Part shown: positions 1 to 8,702 of the stretch, piece by piece
How the letters are laid out: each line of letters opens with the position of its first letter
Numbering within the stretch: position 1 is the first letter of the stretch
Assembly: GCA_026400835.1 (NCBI GenBank)
Contig: JAPLOA010000047.1
Location: 60,814-124,813 of the forward strand
Source of the DNA: Planctomycetales bacterium
Lineage (GTDB): Bacteria; Planctomycetota; Planctomycetia; Planctomycetales; Planctomycetaceae
DNA: 64,000 nt
Direction of reading: 5' to 3'
Position numbers and translations under genes: made by a program
The notes under the pieces: generated by a model
The model's database searches: none
The model's input: only the letters and a program-made list of their open reading frames with translations
Told to the model about the DNA's origin: nothing

Positions 1-590
1 TGCACACGCCGTGATGATCGTTGAGTTTTCGAGGGAGCAAAGGACGGGACCGGTGGGGCAAAGGAGTCCTGAGCGGGCTGAAAATTCACCGTTGTTATAT
101 TCCCGGCATTGTCCGGATAAAGTCGCCGCAAAGCTTTTCGCAGCAGAGGATGATCATTGGAAGTCGCGGCCGTGGAATGCTTAACCAGAATGCCAGGAAC
201 GTTCGAGGTTTGCAGGCGGAATGCTCGTGATGCGACGGATGTCTGAGTATCCGCCGAGCGAATGGTCAGGTCTTCCGCGTACACCGCCACATCAAAATGC
301 GAATCGACCGGAGTCGCAATCACGGCCATCCGTGAGGCAGAGACTGTCAGGTTTCCCTGAGTGATCATCGCATTGCCGTTGATCAAATGAATCTGCACGG
401 AGTTTTCACTGATCGTCTCTTCAAAGTCACCGGTAACCTCAACGACCGCCGTGATGTCATCTGACAAAGAGTCTGCAGAGGAAATTGGCAGAGCTGGCTC
501 ATTCCCATTCTGCGCGACGGCTCCGTTTGTCAGCAACAGTGTTGCTGCAATCCAGATTGTCACGAGCATCAGAATGGACCGCTGAGTCAT
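1..590 (-). CDS. Secreted OstA/LptA-like protein, partial (C-terminus beyond window)
   Basis: An open frame runs from an ATG at 590 leftwards off the window edge, about 196 codons, with no stop. The first 27 or so residues form a signal peptide (hydrophobic core then GAVAQ). Residues about 45-110 contain a VTGDFEE...LINGNAMITQGNLTVSASRM stretch that resembles the beta-jellyroll repeats of OstA/LptA-like periplasmic lipopolysaccharide-transport proteins. That family match is by eye only; the secreted nature is better supported than the function. The segment after it (residues about 135-196) has no recognised motif. Codon pattern is consistent along the whole frame. Confidence 0.55.
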   Translation of the reverse strand, partial: MTQRSILMLVTIWIAATLLLTNGAVAQNGNEPALPISSADSLSDDITAVVEVTGDFEETISENSVQIHLINGNAMITQGNLTVSASRMAVIATPVDSHFDVAVYAEDLTIRSADTQTSVASRAFRLQTSNVPGILVKHSTAATSNDHPLLRKALRRLYPDNAGNITTVNFQPAQDSFAPPVPSFAPSKTQRSSRRV

Positions 591-591
591 T

Positions 592-2035
592 CAGTCGCCG
601 TAAATACTCATGCATTTGCCGCAAATCATTCGCGGCATTGTCTGAGAGACGTTGAGAGGACAGGACCAGGAGAAGAAGAGGACAGGAGAGATCGCAAGAC
701 AGGAGACGAGAGGAAGGGTGAGAGTAATCCGTGATGCGGACTATACGGCGGTTCGCGAAAACGGGTCAATATCGGCCAGAACTGCCACGAACGGCGTAAA
801 CTCATATTTTGCAACGAGTTACAAACCCACGGCATAATCCCGGCTGTTTTTTGCTGAGTCCGCAGGCTGGTTACGCTGACGATTTCTTAACGCGCCGCCG
901 AATGCCGCTCAATTGGAGAGATTCGGATTCCCCAAACCACACCCAAGCCGAGCCACCGCAAACCGCCCATCTTCGTCTGACCATGTTGTCACAGTATCCG
1001 AGCGATCTCTCAGGATTATACGGAAATGGTTCGACATCATCGGGAAGGCGATTGCCCCCGGTTGTTTTGCTTCTTCGTTTTTACAACCCGAAACGTTAGT
1101 CAGGGACCACCCTGCCAGTCGTCTTCCGCCAGCATCCCTCGCCCCACCTTCGACTTGCAACCAAATCAACAACCCCCAAGCACTCCAACCCCAGTCTGAA
1201 ACAACCACCTTCAGCGCAACCCGCGCACTGAATTTGCGATAGCTCCGCAGAGTCTGCTGGCGGTTTCGACCGGGCACTCTTTTTCAATTACGTAAGGCGA
1301 CCTCGTTCAGACAGCAGAGGCAATCTCCAGTCCGGAGATCACTCCGTTCGCGCCTTCGTCCATGATGGGCTGCGACGCCATCTGCAGCATTGCGACGTTA
1401 AACGTCTTTTGGCTCTTCGCCGCTTTTGGAAGATCGGAAAGCAGCAAAACCGCCGCCGCCAGAGCAATAGCGCCCAGTCCGGGGCCAAAGTGTCCAGGAA
1501 TCGAGGCGAACACAGGTGAGCAGAACTTTCTGAGTCAGGAACGAATCCTGGCTGTCAAACAAAAACCAGGAAAGCCATTCCGGTCTGGATCTGTCAACTA
1601 AGTGCAGCCAGCAACGACGCTCCTGATTGTGCTCGCGGGGTTCGTGCCAACCGGAACAGACGTTTGTCGAACGACAAAGCCGATCAAAGTCCAGCGGCAG
1701 CCGTTGAGCAGTCCGGTGATTTGCCGCAAACGAGGGGAAAGCCTGTTTTTGTAATGCCGGGGCGCCGTGATGCAATGTGCGAGGGGGCTGTGGATTTGCG
1801 CGAGTACTAAGCGTTCTCGCGGAACAGCAAGCCGCAAAAGTCATTACCCGAATTCGCCTGCACCTGCGGCTCGCCGTTAAACGATTGAATCAATAGCTTG
1901 CAAGGTTCTTGTTCTCACCCGGAACATCCCCTGGGCGAAGAAACGGCGAAACTCACGCAGCAATCGGATCGCTTGTACGATGCCGACTGCTCGTGACTTT
2001 AGCCTGAGCAATTTCCGCGATCGAGCGGTCGAGCG
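592..2035. other. Long stretch without a convincing gene
   Basis: About 1.4 kb holds only short overlapping frames with no recognisable family. A purine-rich tract lies at about 655-727. A hydrophobic 68-codon frame on the minus strand (1307-1513, GTG start with an in-frame stop just upstream and no ribosome-binding site) looks like the tail of a membrane protein and may be a gene relic. At 1862-1884 is a copy of the dispersed CCTGCGGCTCGCCGTTAAAC motif also found near 18640 and 23890. Confidence 0.4.
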
Positions 2036-2260
2036 TTAGATAACGCCGCCGTGCACGCGATAAGGCGTTGCCAGGTCCGGCAAATCAAGTCCCCAGATGC
2101 GTTCCCAGATTTCCGGGATATGACGCAAGCTTTCAGACTGATAAATCAATTGGCGAGCTCTGACATCTGGATTTGGACTCCAGATCGGCACTGCACAACC
2201 CACATTAATTGTGGTGCATGCCAGTAAGAGCCCCGCCATCAGTCGTGTTCGAATCTTCAT
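2036..2260 (-). CDS. Small predicted lipoprotein, planctomycete type
   Basis: The 74-residue product begins MKIRTRLMAGLLLACTTINVGC, a lipoprotein signal with the lipobox Cys at about residue 22. The ATG at 2260 is preferred to the upstream in-frame ATG at 2302 because it places the signal peptide at the N-terminus. The mature part is about 50 residues and ends with LDLPDLATPYRVHGGVI. Short lipoproteins with an ARQLIYQSE...WERIW...TPYR.HGG pattern recur in planctomycetes as I recall them; no function is known to me. It is probably anchored to a membrane facing the periplasm. Confidence 0.7.
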   Translation of the reverse strand: MKIRTRLMAGLLLACTTINVGCAVPIWSPNPDVRARQLIYQSESLRHIPEIWERIWGLDLPDLATPYRVHGGVI

Positions 2261-2450
2261 CGCAAACGTCCTTCCCTGGACCCGCTTTTCCGCCGGGATC
2301 AATGCCCGCGGTTGCCACAGTATTCGGAAGACAGATCAGTTTCCTGTTCACCAGCCTGAGCCATCGACAAGTGTCGAGACTCTTCACTTTGAAAACATGA
2401 TCCAATGCGAATCTCAGTCGGCCAATCAGTCGCGTTGATGGAGCAAGTGC

Positions 2451-2885
2451 CTATTTTGAACCTTCGGAGTAACCAGAGTTCATCGCCCCGGATCCTCGAT
2501 TCAAATTCCCATCCGCCTCATATCTTGTGATAGGAGTGAGAGGTGGTAATCCGCTGGCTTTGCTGGCTGCTTCCGCTGCAGCTCGACTTCGAGCCGCCTC
2601 GCGCTCTTCCAGCTCGCGGACTTTCGCTTCCATCTCCTTACCCGGCTTGAAGGTCACCACAAACTTTGCAGGGACTTCAACCTGACCACCTGTTCGAGGG
2701 TTTCTGGCCTTTCGAGCTGCCCGCATCTTGACCTCGAAGACCCCGAAATTTCTGAGTTCTATCCGGCGGTCTTCAACCAGAGTTTCCACAATCGCATCAA
2801 AGGTCTTCTGGACGATTTCCTTCGTTGTCAGTTGCGTTAACCCCAACTCATCCGAAATCGCTTTGACGATTTCCTTTTTGGTCAC
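2451..2885 (-). CDS. HU/IHF-family DNA-binding protein with C-terminal extension
   Basis: This is a 144-residue protein of the bacterial HU/IHF fold. The N-terminal 90 residues match the family: [17 protein letters not shown] at the start, then [21 protein letters not shown], the DNA-binding beta-arm, then [15 protein letters not shown]. The last 50 residues are an extra tail, first charged ([17 protein letters not shown]) then Gly/Ser-rich, which ordinary 90-residue HU lacks. The GTG at 2885 is chosen because GGGAGA lies about 10 bases upstream and it aligns with the HU N-terminus. Expected role: DNA bending and nucleoid compaction. Confidence 0.9.
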   Translation of the reverse strand: MTKKEIVKAISDELGLTQLTTKEIVQKTFDAIVETLVEDRRIELRNFGVFEVKMRAARKARNPRTGGQVEVPAKFVVTFKPGKEMEAKVRELEEREAARSRAAAEAASKASGLPPLTPITRYEADGNLNRGSGAMNSGYSEGSK

Positions 2886-3659
2886 GGTGGGTTTCTCCCG
2901 GGTAAGAGCAGAACGCAAAATCAATCTATGAAACGATACAACTTTATGGACTGTCAGGACTTACTGTCAAGACCCTGCCGGACAACCCTGCGCGTTTCAT
3001 GTGATGGACTCTGCCGATTCTGCGCGTTCGATCGGTCGATCGATTCGCATTCGATCATGATTTCAAGTGAATTGCCAAAGAACCAGCCGTCGTGTGGACA
3101 TAGCCCAGCACTTGAATTCTTTATCGGACCGCTGGAACCCCTGTTTTGAGGAAACTCGGCATAATCGATACAAATTGCGCAAGACTAATGACCGGCATTT
3201 CCTTCAATAGGGAGGCTAAGGCAGCATGGAGCGAATAGGAGTTCTGGCGTTTACGTGACTCTGAAGTAACTCCAGCAGTTTTTGCCGGCAAGGATTTTCT
3301 TATGGCCGCGAGGCGAACTCCGTGTGCAGGCTGTTAATCATCGCTGGCGGCCGTGGCTCATCGCGTACGCAGGGGTCGGGGCAAGCCGCGAAGTCCTGCC
3401 AGGCAGGAAGGGCCTGCTGGAGGACTCTCGTCCGTTGGCGTTTGAGTGACATCGAGCGACTCTTTACAATGCATCGGAGCCGCATCGTCGGCGATTCTTT
3501 TGCTTGCGGAACGCTCGGGAGATGGCATGGCTTTGATCACTCCCGTCCCGGAAGATTTCTCACCAGGTTATTCTTGGCGCGGTCACGATTGAGGCAACGT
3601 TCCCAATAATGTGTCCCGCGAACACCCGGCCTCAATTCATCCTGTGTAAAGATTAAGTC
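2886..3659. other. Intergenic region, no gene recognised
   Basis: The 774 bases between the divergent HU-like gene and the dehydrogenase contain only low-quality short frames. A well-placed GGGAGG followed by an 11-codon frame (ATG at 3225, MERIGVLAFT) is visible but too short to support. Promoters for both flanking genes should lie here; none is obvious. Confidence 0.35.
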
Positions 3660-4532
3660 ATGAAATCTATACTGATCCAGTTCGACACCGATGCTCTTCC
3701 CAGTGTTTTTGATCGAGTTGTCGCGGTGGATTCCAATGTCGAACATCTGTTCTCCTACGGTGGCGTGACGCCGGAGAATGTTATTGGCCTCGTCCACGGA
3801 TCGATCTTCACTCGAGGTCCCGCCGACCTCAGGAACACCGCGATTTTTGTCGGGGGAAGTGATGTGGCGGCCGGCGAAGTGCTCTTCAGGAAAATTCAGA
3901 AGACCTTCTTTGGCCCGATGCGAGTCTCCGTCATGATGGATTCCAATGGTTGCAATACGACCGCTGCGGCCGCCATCGCGTCGGCTCGAAAGCATTTGTC
4001 TCTGGCCGATGCATCTGCCATTGTATTGGGGGCCACCGGGCCGGTTGGGTTGCGAGCGGCAGAATTACTGGCTCTGGAAAACTCCCGCGTGACTCTGGTC
4101 TCGCGAACTCTGGATCGCGCCGAAGCCGCCTGCGAATCCGTCCGAGCCAAAGTTGCATCCGCTCGACTCACTCCAGCCGCCGCATCGACACCGGAAGAAT
4201 TCGAGAAGCTCACGTGGAATCAGCAGATTGTCATCGCGGCCGGAGCCGCCGGTGTGTGCTTCCTGAGCGAAGGCGCGCTGGCTCGACTGGATGATGTCAA
4301 ACTGGCGATTGACCTGAATGCAGTGCCGCCGGCGGGGCTTGCCGACGTTGGCGTGATGGACAAAGCCGTCGAGAAACACGGCACAATCTGCTACGGCGCT
4401 CTGGGGGTTGGCGGACTGAAGATGAAGGTTCACAAGCGAGCTGTGGCATCGCTGTTTGAATCAACCACGGCCGTTCTGGAAACGCGAGCACTCTACGAAC
4501 TGGCGTTGAAGGTCGCGGGAATTTCAGCGTAG
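3660..4532 (+). CDS. mtdC: Methylene-tetrahydromethanopterin dehydrogenase (MtdB/MtdC type)
   Basis: The 290-residue product matches the NAD(P)-dependent methylene-H4MPT dehydrogenases in length and motifs. It oxidises methylene-tetrahydromethanopterin to the methenyl form, one step of the H4MPT-linked C1 route from formaldehyde. The N-terminal catalytic half includes a MDSNGCNTTAAAAIA segment near residue 93. The nucleotide-binding Rossmann motif VLGATGPVGLRAAELL follows at about residues 120-136, and the C-terminus carries a GALGVGGLKMKVHK stretch. Planctomycetes are known to encode a distinct class, MtdC; telling MtdC from MtdB by eye is not safe. No other H4MPT gene lies nearby, so it is an orphan of its pathway here. 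Confidence 0.85.
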   Translation: MKSILIQFDTDALPSVFDRVVAVDSNVEHLFSYGGVTPENVIGLVHGSIFTRGPADLRNTAIFVGGSDVAAGEVLFRKIQKTFFGPMRVSVMMDSNGCNTTAAAAIASARKHLSLADASAIVLGATGPVGLRAAELLALENSRVTLVSRTLDRAEAACESVRAKVASARLTPAAASTPEEFEKLTWNQQIVIAAGAAGVCFLSEGALARLDDVKLAIDLNAVPPAGLADVGVMDKAVEKHGTICYGALGVGGLKMKVHKRAVASLFESTTAVLETRALYELALKVAGISA

Positions 4533-4569
4533 GCGGTGCTGCACGTTGTATTGCAGCGATCGCTGGCTA

Positions 4570-5373
4570 CTACTTCTGGTTTTGCATCCGGCGTTGGAAA
4601 GCGGCCTGCAATTCTGACTGGCTGAGGCTGCCGTCGTTGTCGGTGTCAGCCGCTTTCATGTTTTCCAGCATGCGCGGGGGAATCTCTTTACCTGTTAGTC
4701 TGCCGTCCGAGTTGCGATCAAGCTGCTTGAACATGGCTGCCGGGCTGGCATTCTCCGTCGGGCTATTCGGATTCTTCCTGCGGTCAGCGGATTTCCGGGC
4801 TCCGGATTTCTCAGTACTCGGCTTGTCGGCACCAGGTTTCCCGCTCTTCGATTTCAGTTCGATTTTGGGATCATCTTTCTCCATGCGATCCTTGTCGGCG
4901 TCCATCATTTCTTCTGACTTCCCGGTGGTCGGTTGCGTTCCTGGACGTTCGCTGCGGAGGTAAGCCTGCACCTTGTCGACAGGCACGCTCTCCTGTCCGA
5001 TGCGATCCAGCAGTTGTTCGAAGCGATCACGCATCGGACCGGGCACTTCGTCGAGAGAAACATTGCCGTCACCGTTGCGATCGAGACGGCTGACGTCAAA
5101 CGATGCCATACGATCGGCCACGTTTGCACCGGGAAGCTCGACGGGCTTTGGATCGGAGACGGCTTTGGCAAACTCGTCCTTGCTCAGCGCTCCGTCTTCG
5201 TTTCCATCGGCAACTCGTAAGGCCCGTTTAAACATGGTCTGTTGCGGTCCGGTCATTTCGGACTGAGTGACCTTACCATCCGAGTTCTTGTCGAGCTTCG
5301 CAAAGAGGTCCAGGGCCGAAACGCCATCGGGAGAAAACGCGGATACAGCCAACGTGAGCAGTGAAGAGATCAT
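4570..5373 (-). CDS. Secreted EF-hand calcium-binding protein
   Basis: A 267-residue protein with five canonical EF-hand loops: DKNSDGKVTQSE (residues 28-39), DGNEDGALSKDE, DRNGDGNVSLDE, then after a linker DRNSDGRLTGKE and DTDNDGSLSQSE near the C-terminus. The 70-residue linker between loops three and four is rich in Lys, Ser, Asp and Pro and is probably disordered. The N-terminus is weakly hydrophobic (MISSLLTLAVSAFS), consistent with a short export signal. Calcium-responsive scaffolding or regulation outside the cytoplasm is plausible but inferred. It converges tail to tail with the dehydrogenase gene, 37 bases apart. Confidence 0.85.
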   Translation of the reverse strand: MISSLLTLAVSAFSPDGVSALDLFAKLDKNSDGKVTQSEMTGPQQTMFKRALRVADGNEDGALSKDEFAKAVSDPKPVELPGANVADRMASFDVSRLDRNGDGNVSLDEVPGPMRDRFEQLLDRIGQESVPVDKVQAYLRSERPGTQPTTGKSEEMMDADKDRMEKDDPKIELKSKSGKPGADKPSTEKSGARKSADRRKNPNSPTENASPAAMFKQLDRNSDGRLTGKEIPPRMLENMKAADTDNDGSLSQSELQAAFQRRMQNQK

Positions 5374-5421
5374 CGCGGATTCCTCTGAAAAACACAGTTG
5401 CCGGTTACCTGGACGCGTTTT

Positions 5422-5490
5422 GTAGTGCTGGCTTCAGCCAGCATGCGCCTGCGAAATGCGCTTCATGATGTCGACTGCAGTCAGCACTAC
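5422..5490. repeat. Two-hairpin dispersed repeat, family A, copy 1
   Basis: The ends GTAGTGCTG (5422-5430) and CAGCACTAC (5482-5490) pair as a 9-bp outer stem. Inside are two small palindromes, CTGGCTTCAGCCAG and GACTGCAGTC, giving a cloverleaf-like three-way shape. The same design with different bases occurs at 58278-58336, which supports conservation of structure. The rest of the 5374-5853 gap shows only loose copies of related motifs (for example around 5755-5800) and no gene. Confidence 0.65.
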
Positions 5491-5853
5491 ACACGAAATC
5501 AAGCAGCCCTTCGCGGCACTCCGGAAGTTTAACACCGCGAAGTCTGTTCGGGGTCGTCTGATTTTCAGAAAAGCGGGCGGGCTTTGTGGTCGATTCGTTC
5601 GGGGCTGACACGGACTGAGCCCCATCGGAACTGAATGTTTGCTGTGCGGGGGCGTTTGCAGTCGTTGAATGATTTGGTGACGAGTTCCATTCCGTTTAAC
5701 GCGTGGCGGACAGAATGATAACAGCAGATACCAGCTCGGCGAGCGGCCCGGTGTGACCCGGCCGGTAGAACGGCATACCGGTCGGCTAACGCCAACCGCT
5801 CGCCATGAGTTGGTGGGTAGGTTATTTGTTCGCTGGGGCCCCGGTACGTCAAG

Positions 5854-6999
5854 CTATTCCAGGATTCGGATGCAGGATGCCCCGGTAACCTCGACCGGAG
5901 TACCCGAAGCCGTCAGCTTCCCGGTTTCCGCATCGATGCGAAAAGTCGCCACATTATTGCCGGGCATATTGGCGCAAAGCAGCACTGAACCGCTCTTCGG
6001 AATGGCCAGATTCTGAGGCCCCTTGCCAAGGCTGGGAGTGATCTCGATCAGCGTCAGAGTTCCGTCTTCCGCAATCTTGTAGCCGGCAATGCTGTCGTGT
6101 CCTCGATTCGTACCGTAAAGATACTTTCCGTTCGGTGTGATCTTCAGGTCGGCAGTGTGAGTGACACCGTCGTAATCCGCCGGCAATGTCGAAATCGTCT
6201 GACGTTCAATCAGCATGCCTGAGTCCGCGAGGAAATCAAACAGCGTGACTGTATTGAGCAACTCGTTGATCACATACAGATACTTTCCGTTCGGATGAAA
6301 CGTCATGTGACGTGGACCGCTGCCTGGTGGAGTTCGCACGAACGGTTGAGCGGCCGGAGTGAGTTTTGCAGTGGCTGGATCAAGGGCATAGCACACAATC
6401 TGGTCGAGACCAAGATCCGCTGAGTAAGCAAAACGATTGTTGGGGCTGATCACAAAACAGTGAGCGTGAGCTTCCTTCTGGCGAGCTTCATTGACGCTGG
6501 AACCGTGATGCTCAACAAACGACACAGGTTCGGACAGAGAACCGTCTGCTTTGATCGAGTAAGAGGCAACGCTGCCGCTCGAATAGTTGGCCATCAAAAC
6601 CGTTTTCCCCGTCGCGTCAACTTCCAGGAAGCAGGACGCCGTGCCCTTGGTCGACTGACGATTAAGAGGACTCAACTTTCCACTGCGACCTTCGAGCTTG
6701 AACGCAGCGACCTGTTCAGGCTCCTTGCCTCCAAAGGTGGGAGCATAGATGGAGTAAAGAAATTTGTGGTCGGGTGAAACGGCGATAAAGAAAGGATTTT
6801 CTACTCCTGCCGTTTTATGAACGGGCTTCAGAGTCGCTGATTTTTCGTCCAACGTCATCGCATGAATTCCGCCTTGATCACCGCCTGCGAATGAGGATAC
6901 AAAAATCAGAGGTTCTTCGGCCGAGGCTGAATGAGAAAGGGTCATCAGGCTGATTCCTGCAGCAAGAAAGAAGGATTTCGAAAACTCCGCGAGTCGCAT
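5854..6999 (-). CDS. Secreted lactonase-family beta-propeller (6-phosphogluconolactonase-like)
   Basis: A 381-residue protein with a clear signal peptide (SFFLAAGISLMTLSHSASAEE, cleavage about residue 27). The mature part shows repeated beta-propeller blades with motifs such as VSPDHKFLYSIY, ISPNNRFAYSADLG, FHPNGKYLYVINEL and ITPNGKYLYGTNRG, typical of the seven-bladed lactonase family (YbhE/Pgl type). Cytosolic relatives hydrolyse 6-phosphogluconolactone. The export signal argues for a different lactone substrate here, as is common in planctomycete paralogues. The His-containing PRHMTFHPNGKYLY and ADLG motifs expected of the fold are present. Confidence 0.85.
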   Translation of the reverse strand: MRLAEFSKSFFLAAGISLMTLSHSASAEEPLIFVSSFAGGDQGGIHAMTLDEKSATLKPVHKTAGVENPFFIAVSPDHKFLYSIYAPTFGGKEPEQVAAFKLEGRSGKLSPLNRQSTKGTASCFLEVDATGKTVLMANYSSGSVASYSIKADGSLSEPVSFVEHHGSSVNEARQKEAHAHCFVISPNNRFAYSADLGLDQIVCYALDPATAKLTPAAQPFVRTPPGSGPRHMTFHPNGKYLYVINELLNTVTLFDFLADSGMLIERQTISTLPADYDGVTHTADLKITPNGKYLYGTNRGHDSIAGYKIAEDGTLTLIEITPSLGKGPQNLAIPKSGSVLLCANMPGNNVATFRIDAETGKLTASGTPVEVTGASCIRILE

Positions 7000-7271
7000 G
7001 ATCGGTTCCTTGTGTGTTCGAAGGTCTGCTATCCAGGGGCCAAAGGCCGCATGAGAAGCCGATCAATCTAAAGAGTCCGCCGAAATCAAGCCAGTAACTC
7101 GGGAGCGACGGGGTTTCGCTGCAATCTGGTAGTTGGTTTGTCGGTTTTGACTGAACGATGGTGATGGGAGTTATGTGAGTCATTGAATACTGCGGCCAAA
7201 GGCAGCGGGATTTGGGGGGCAAGAACAGAAGAATTCATCCCGGAAGGTGAATGAGGAAACCTGAAACGAAA

Positions 7272-7303
7272 ACAGGGAAACCAGATTCCTCTGGTTTCCC
7301 TGT
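7272..7303 (-). terminator. Intrinsic terminator, probably the original tRNA-Thr terminator
   Basis: ACAGGGAAACCAG (7272-7284) and CTGGTTTCCCTGT (7291-7303) form a perfect 13-bp stem with a 6-base loop. Read on the minus strand it is followed by GTTTTCGTTTC. It lies just outside the left copy of the tRNA-derived repeat, so before integration it would have followed the tRNA-Thr gene directly. The insertion has moved it about 9.8 kb from its gene. The rest of 7000-7322 shows nothing else. Confidence 0.7.
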
Positions 7304-7322
7304 CATTTGTCGTCTCAAACAA

Positions 7323-7369
7323 AAAGCCGCCGAAAGGACTTGAACCTTCGACCTACGCTTTACGAAAGC
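7323..7369. repeat. attL: 47-bp copy of the tRNA-Thr 3' part
   Basis: These 47 bases are identical to 17163-17209, which is the 3' part of the intact tRNA-Thr(CGT) gene from the anticodon stem to just past the discriminator base. Bases on both sides differ between the copies, so the repeat is exactly bounded. A truncated tRNA copy at one end and the intact gene next to an integrase at the other is the hallmark of tyrosine-recombinase integration at a tRNA. Confidence 0.9.
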
Positions 7370-7449
7370 CGCAAGACTGTCTGAACAATGTCAGAACGTG
7401 GCATAAACACTGGATTTTATGCGGTTTCTGAAATACACTCCTGTCAGAC

Positions 7450-7495
7450 AAGTGTCACCTGAAAGCCGTTTTAGGTGACACTTCAGGTGACACTT
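7450..7495. repeat. Left arm-type repeats (AGGTGACACTT)
   Basis: AGGTGACACTT occurs at 7473-7483 and 7485-7495 as direct repeats, with an inverted copy AAGTGTCACCT at 7450-7460. The same paired direct repeats occur at 17074-17096 next to the other end. Their position just inside both att sites suggests arm-type binding sites for the integrase. An inverted repeat GCATAAA/TTTATGC lies at 7401-7422, also unexplained. The remainder of 7370-7597 has no gene. Confidence 0.65.
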
Positions 7496-7597
7496 TTTGA
7501 AATCAATCAGGGCTAGGTTAGCTCCCGAAAAGCGGCTTCTGAACCGCCTGCCCTGTTTGCCTCAATTCAGAACTCGACTCTTCAGAAAGTCGAAACA

Positions 7598-8335
7598 ATG
7601 AACAGCGAGATTCAAACCACGTATAAGGCCGCAGACGATGTTCTGCGGATGATGATGATTGCCAGCGGCTATGCAACGCAGGCCCATGAGCTGACATCAC
7701 TGGCGACTTTCGGCAATGATCCGCAGGACATGGAACGTGATGTTGTGCAGACGAGAGCGAGACTGGCTCAGCGGCTTGCGGATCTGAACAGTCTGGACAC
7801 TGAAATCCGCAGCGTATCAGAACGTCTGGGCGACCACTGGGAACGACTTCAGACCATCCGTGAGTTTGCCTATTCCGACGCAGGCCCCTACGTCATTGGT
7901 GAACTGTTGACGGCTGTGATTCCTCTCGTCCGTCGATGGATTCAAGAGACTTGCAGTTGGCTTGAACTAGGCAAAAAATTTCCTGTTCACTTGCCACCGG
8001 AATCGGGCTTAGTGTGCAACGCAACTGCCGATGGCTTCCCGTTGTCGATTGAGACAATGCAGGTTTTCCATGACAGGCTTCTGCGGGAAAGATCAATCCT
8101 GTTGAAGAACAACCACGTGGCAGACTCTGACCCGTTTTCGTTCGGTCGAATGAAGCGCCGATGGCTCGATGAGAACTCTGATTTGTTGGACAAACAATTT
8201 GAACTGATCAGAACGAAAAATCCTGATCGGGTTCTAGATGCTGGCGGGGCAGGACGTGGCCCGTGGCAGTTTCGGAAATCATTGTGCCGTGAATATGGCC
8301 TGAACTGTCCTGAATTCAGTGAATCGTTGCCCTGA
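7598..8335 (+). CDS. Unknown 245-residue element protein
   Basis: First gene of the element, 245 residues. I do not recognise a family. The N-terminal half is largely helical with probable coiled-coil character (MERDVVQTRARLAQRLADLNSLDTEIRSVSERLGDHWERLQTIREF, about residues 47-92). The C-terminal part is basic and mixed, ending AGRGPWQFRKSLCREYGLNCPEFSESLP. No transmembrane segment or signal peptide is seen. It is separated from the next gene by a terminator, so it is a transcription unit of its own, next to the left attachment site where accessory cargo often sits. A cargo or helper-interaction role is conceivable but unsupported. Confidence 0.75.
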   Translation: MNSEIQTTYKAADDVLRMMMIASGYATQAHELTSLATFGNDPQDMERDVVQTRARLAQRLADLNSLDTEIRSVSERLGDHWERLQTIREFAYSDAGPYVIGELLTAVIPLVRRWIQETCSWLELGKKFPVHLPPESGLVCNATADGFPLSIETMQVFHDRLLRERSILLKNNHVADSDPFSFGRMKRRWLDENSDLLDKQFELIRTKNPDRVLDAGGAGRGPWQFRKSLCREYGLNCPEFSESLP

Positions 8336-8342
8336 TATCGTC

Positions 8343-8372
8343 GGTTATCTCCCCTTATCTCCGTTTATCTCC
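8343..8372. repeat. Three tandem 10-bp units containing TTATCTCC
   Basis: The units ggTTATCTCC, ccTTATCTCC and gtTTATCTCC follow each other exactly every 10 bases immediately after the unknown gene. One helical-turn spacing is typical of a cooperative protein-binding site, but the unit is short and chance cannot be excluded. Confidence 0.4.
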
Positions 8373-8374
8373 TG

Positions 8375-8408
8375 CACCCCTGAAGTGGAATTACTCAGGG
8401 GTGTTTTG
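8375..8408 (+). terminator. Intrinsic terminator after the first element gene
   Basis: CACCCCTGA (8375-8383) pairs perfectly with TCAGGGGTG (8395-8403), with an 11-base loop and a following TTTTGCT on the plus strand. It ends the transcript of the 245-residue gene. Confidence 0.7.
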
Positions 8409-8474
8409 CTTTCTAGTGTTCTGCCATCTGACCGCGTTTGAACGGTCAAAACACTTTCAGGAGTGAGGCAGAAC

Positions 8475-8702
8475 ATGAGACAGAAAACAGATCCCGAACA
8501 ACTCGGAACCATTGAGGACGGAACCACGTATCCGATGACCGTCTTCATGAAGAAGGCAGGCATCGGCAAACATGCCTTGACCATGCTGCGAAAGCAAGGA
8601 TTGAAAGTCATCAGGACCGGCGGCCGCGCGTTTGTCCGTGGTCGCGACTTCAGCGAGTTCCTGGCCAACATGAAGCCAGCCGAAGGCGAGGTGGCCCGAT
8701 GA
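8475..8702 (+). CDS. Small DNA-binding-like protein (helix-turn-helix/excisionase-like)
   Basis: A 75-residue product. The segment MTVFMKKAGIGKHALTMLRKQGLKVIRTGGRAFVRGRDFSEFLAN has the shape of a MerR/excisionase-type winged helix: a helix-turn-helix followed by a basic wing and a terminal helix. The ATG at 8475 is preferred over the GTG at 8463 because AGGAG and GAGG sequences lie 7-16 bases upstream. Its stop overlaps the next start (ATGA at 8699-8702), so the two are translationally coupled. A role in regulation or excision is inferred from family shape and context only. Confidence 0.65.
   Translation: MRQKTDPEQLGTIEDGTTYPMTVFMKKAGIGKHALTMLRKQGLKVIRTGGRAFVRGRDFSEFLANMKPAEGEVAR

Noticed and set aside
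1307..1513. Hydrophobic 68-residue minus-strand frame
   Set aside because: GTG start with no ribosome-binding site and an in-frame stop just upstream. At best a relic, so mentioned only in the region note.
3225..3257. Ten-residue frame with a good ribosome-binding site (MERIGVLAFT)
   Set aside because: Too short. Downstream frames give no continuation that looks like a known protein.
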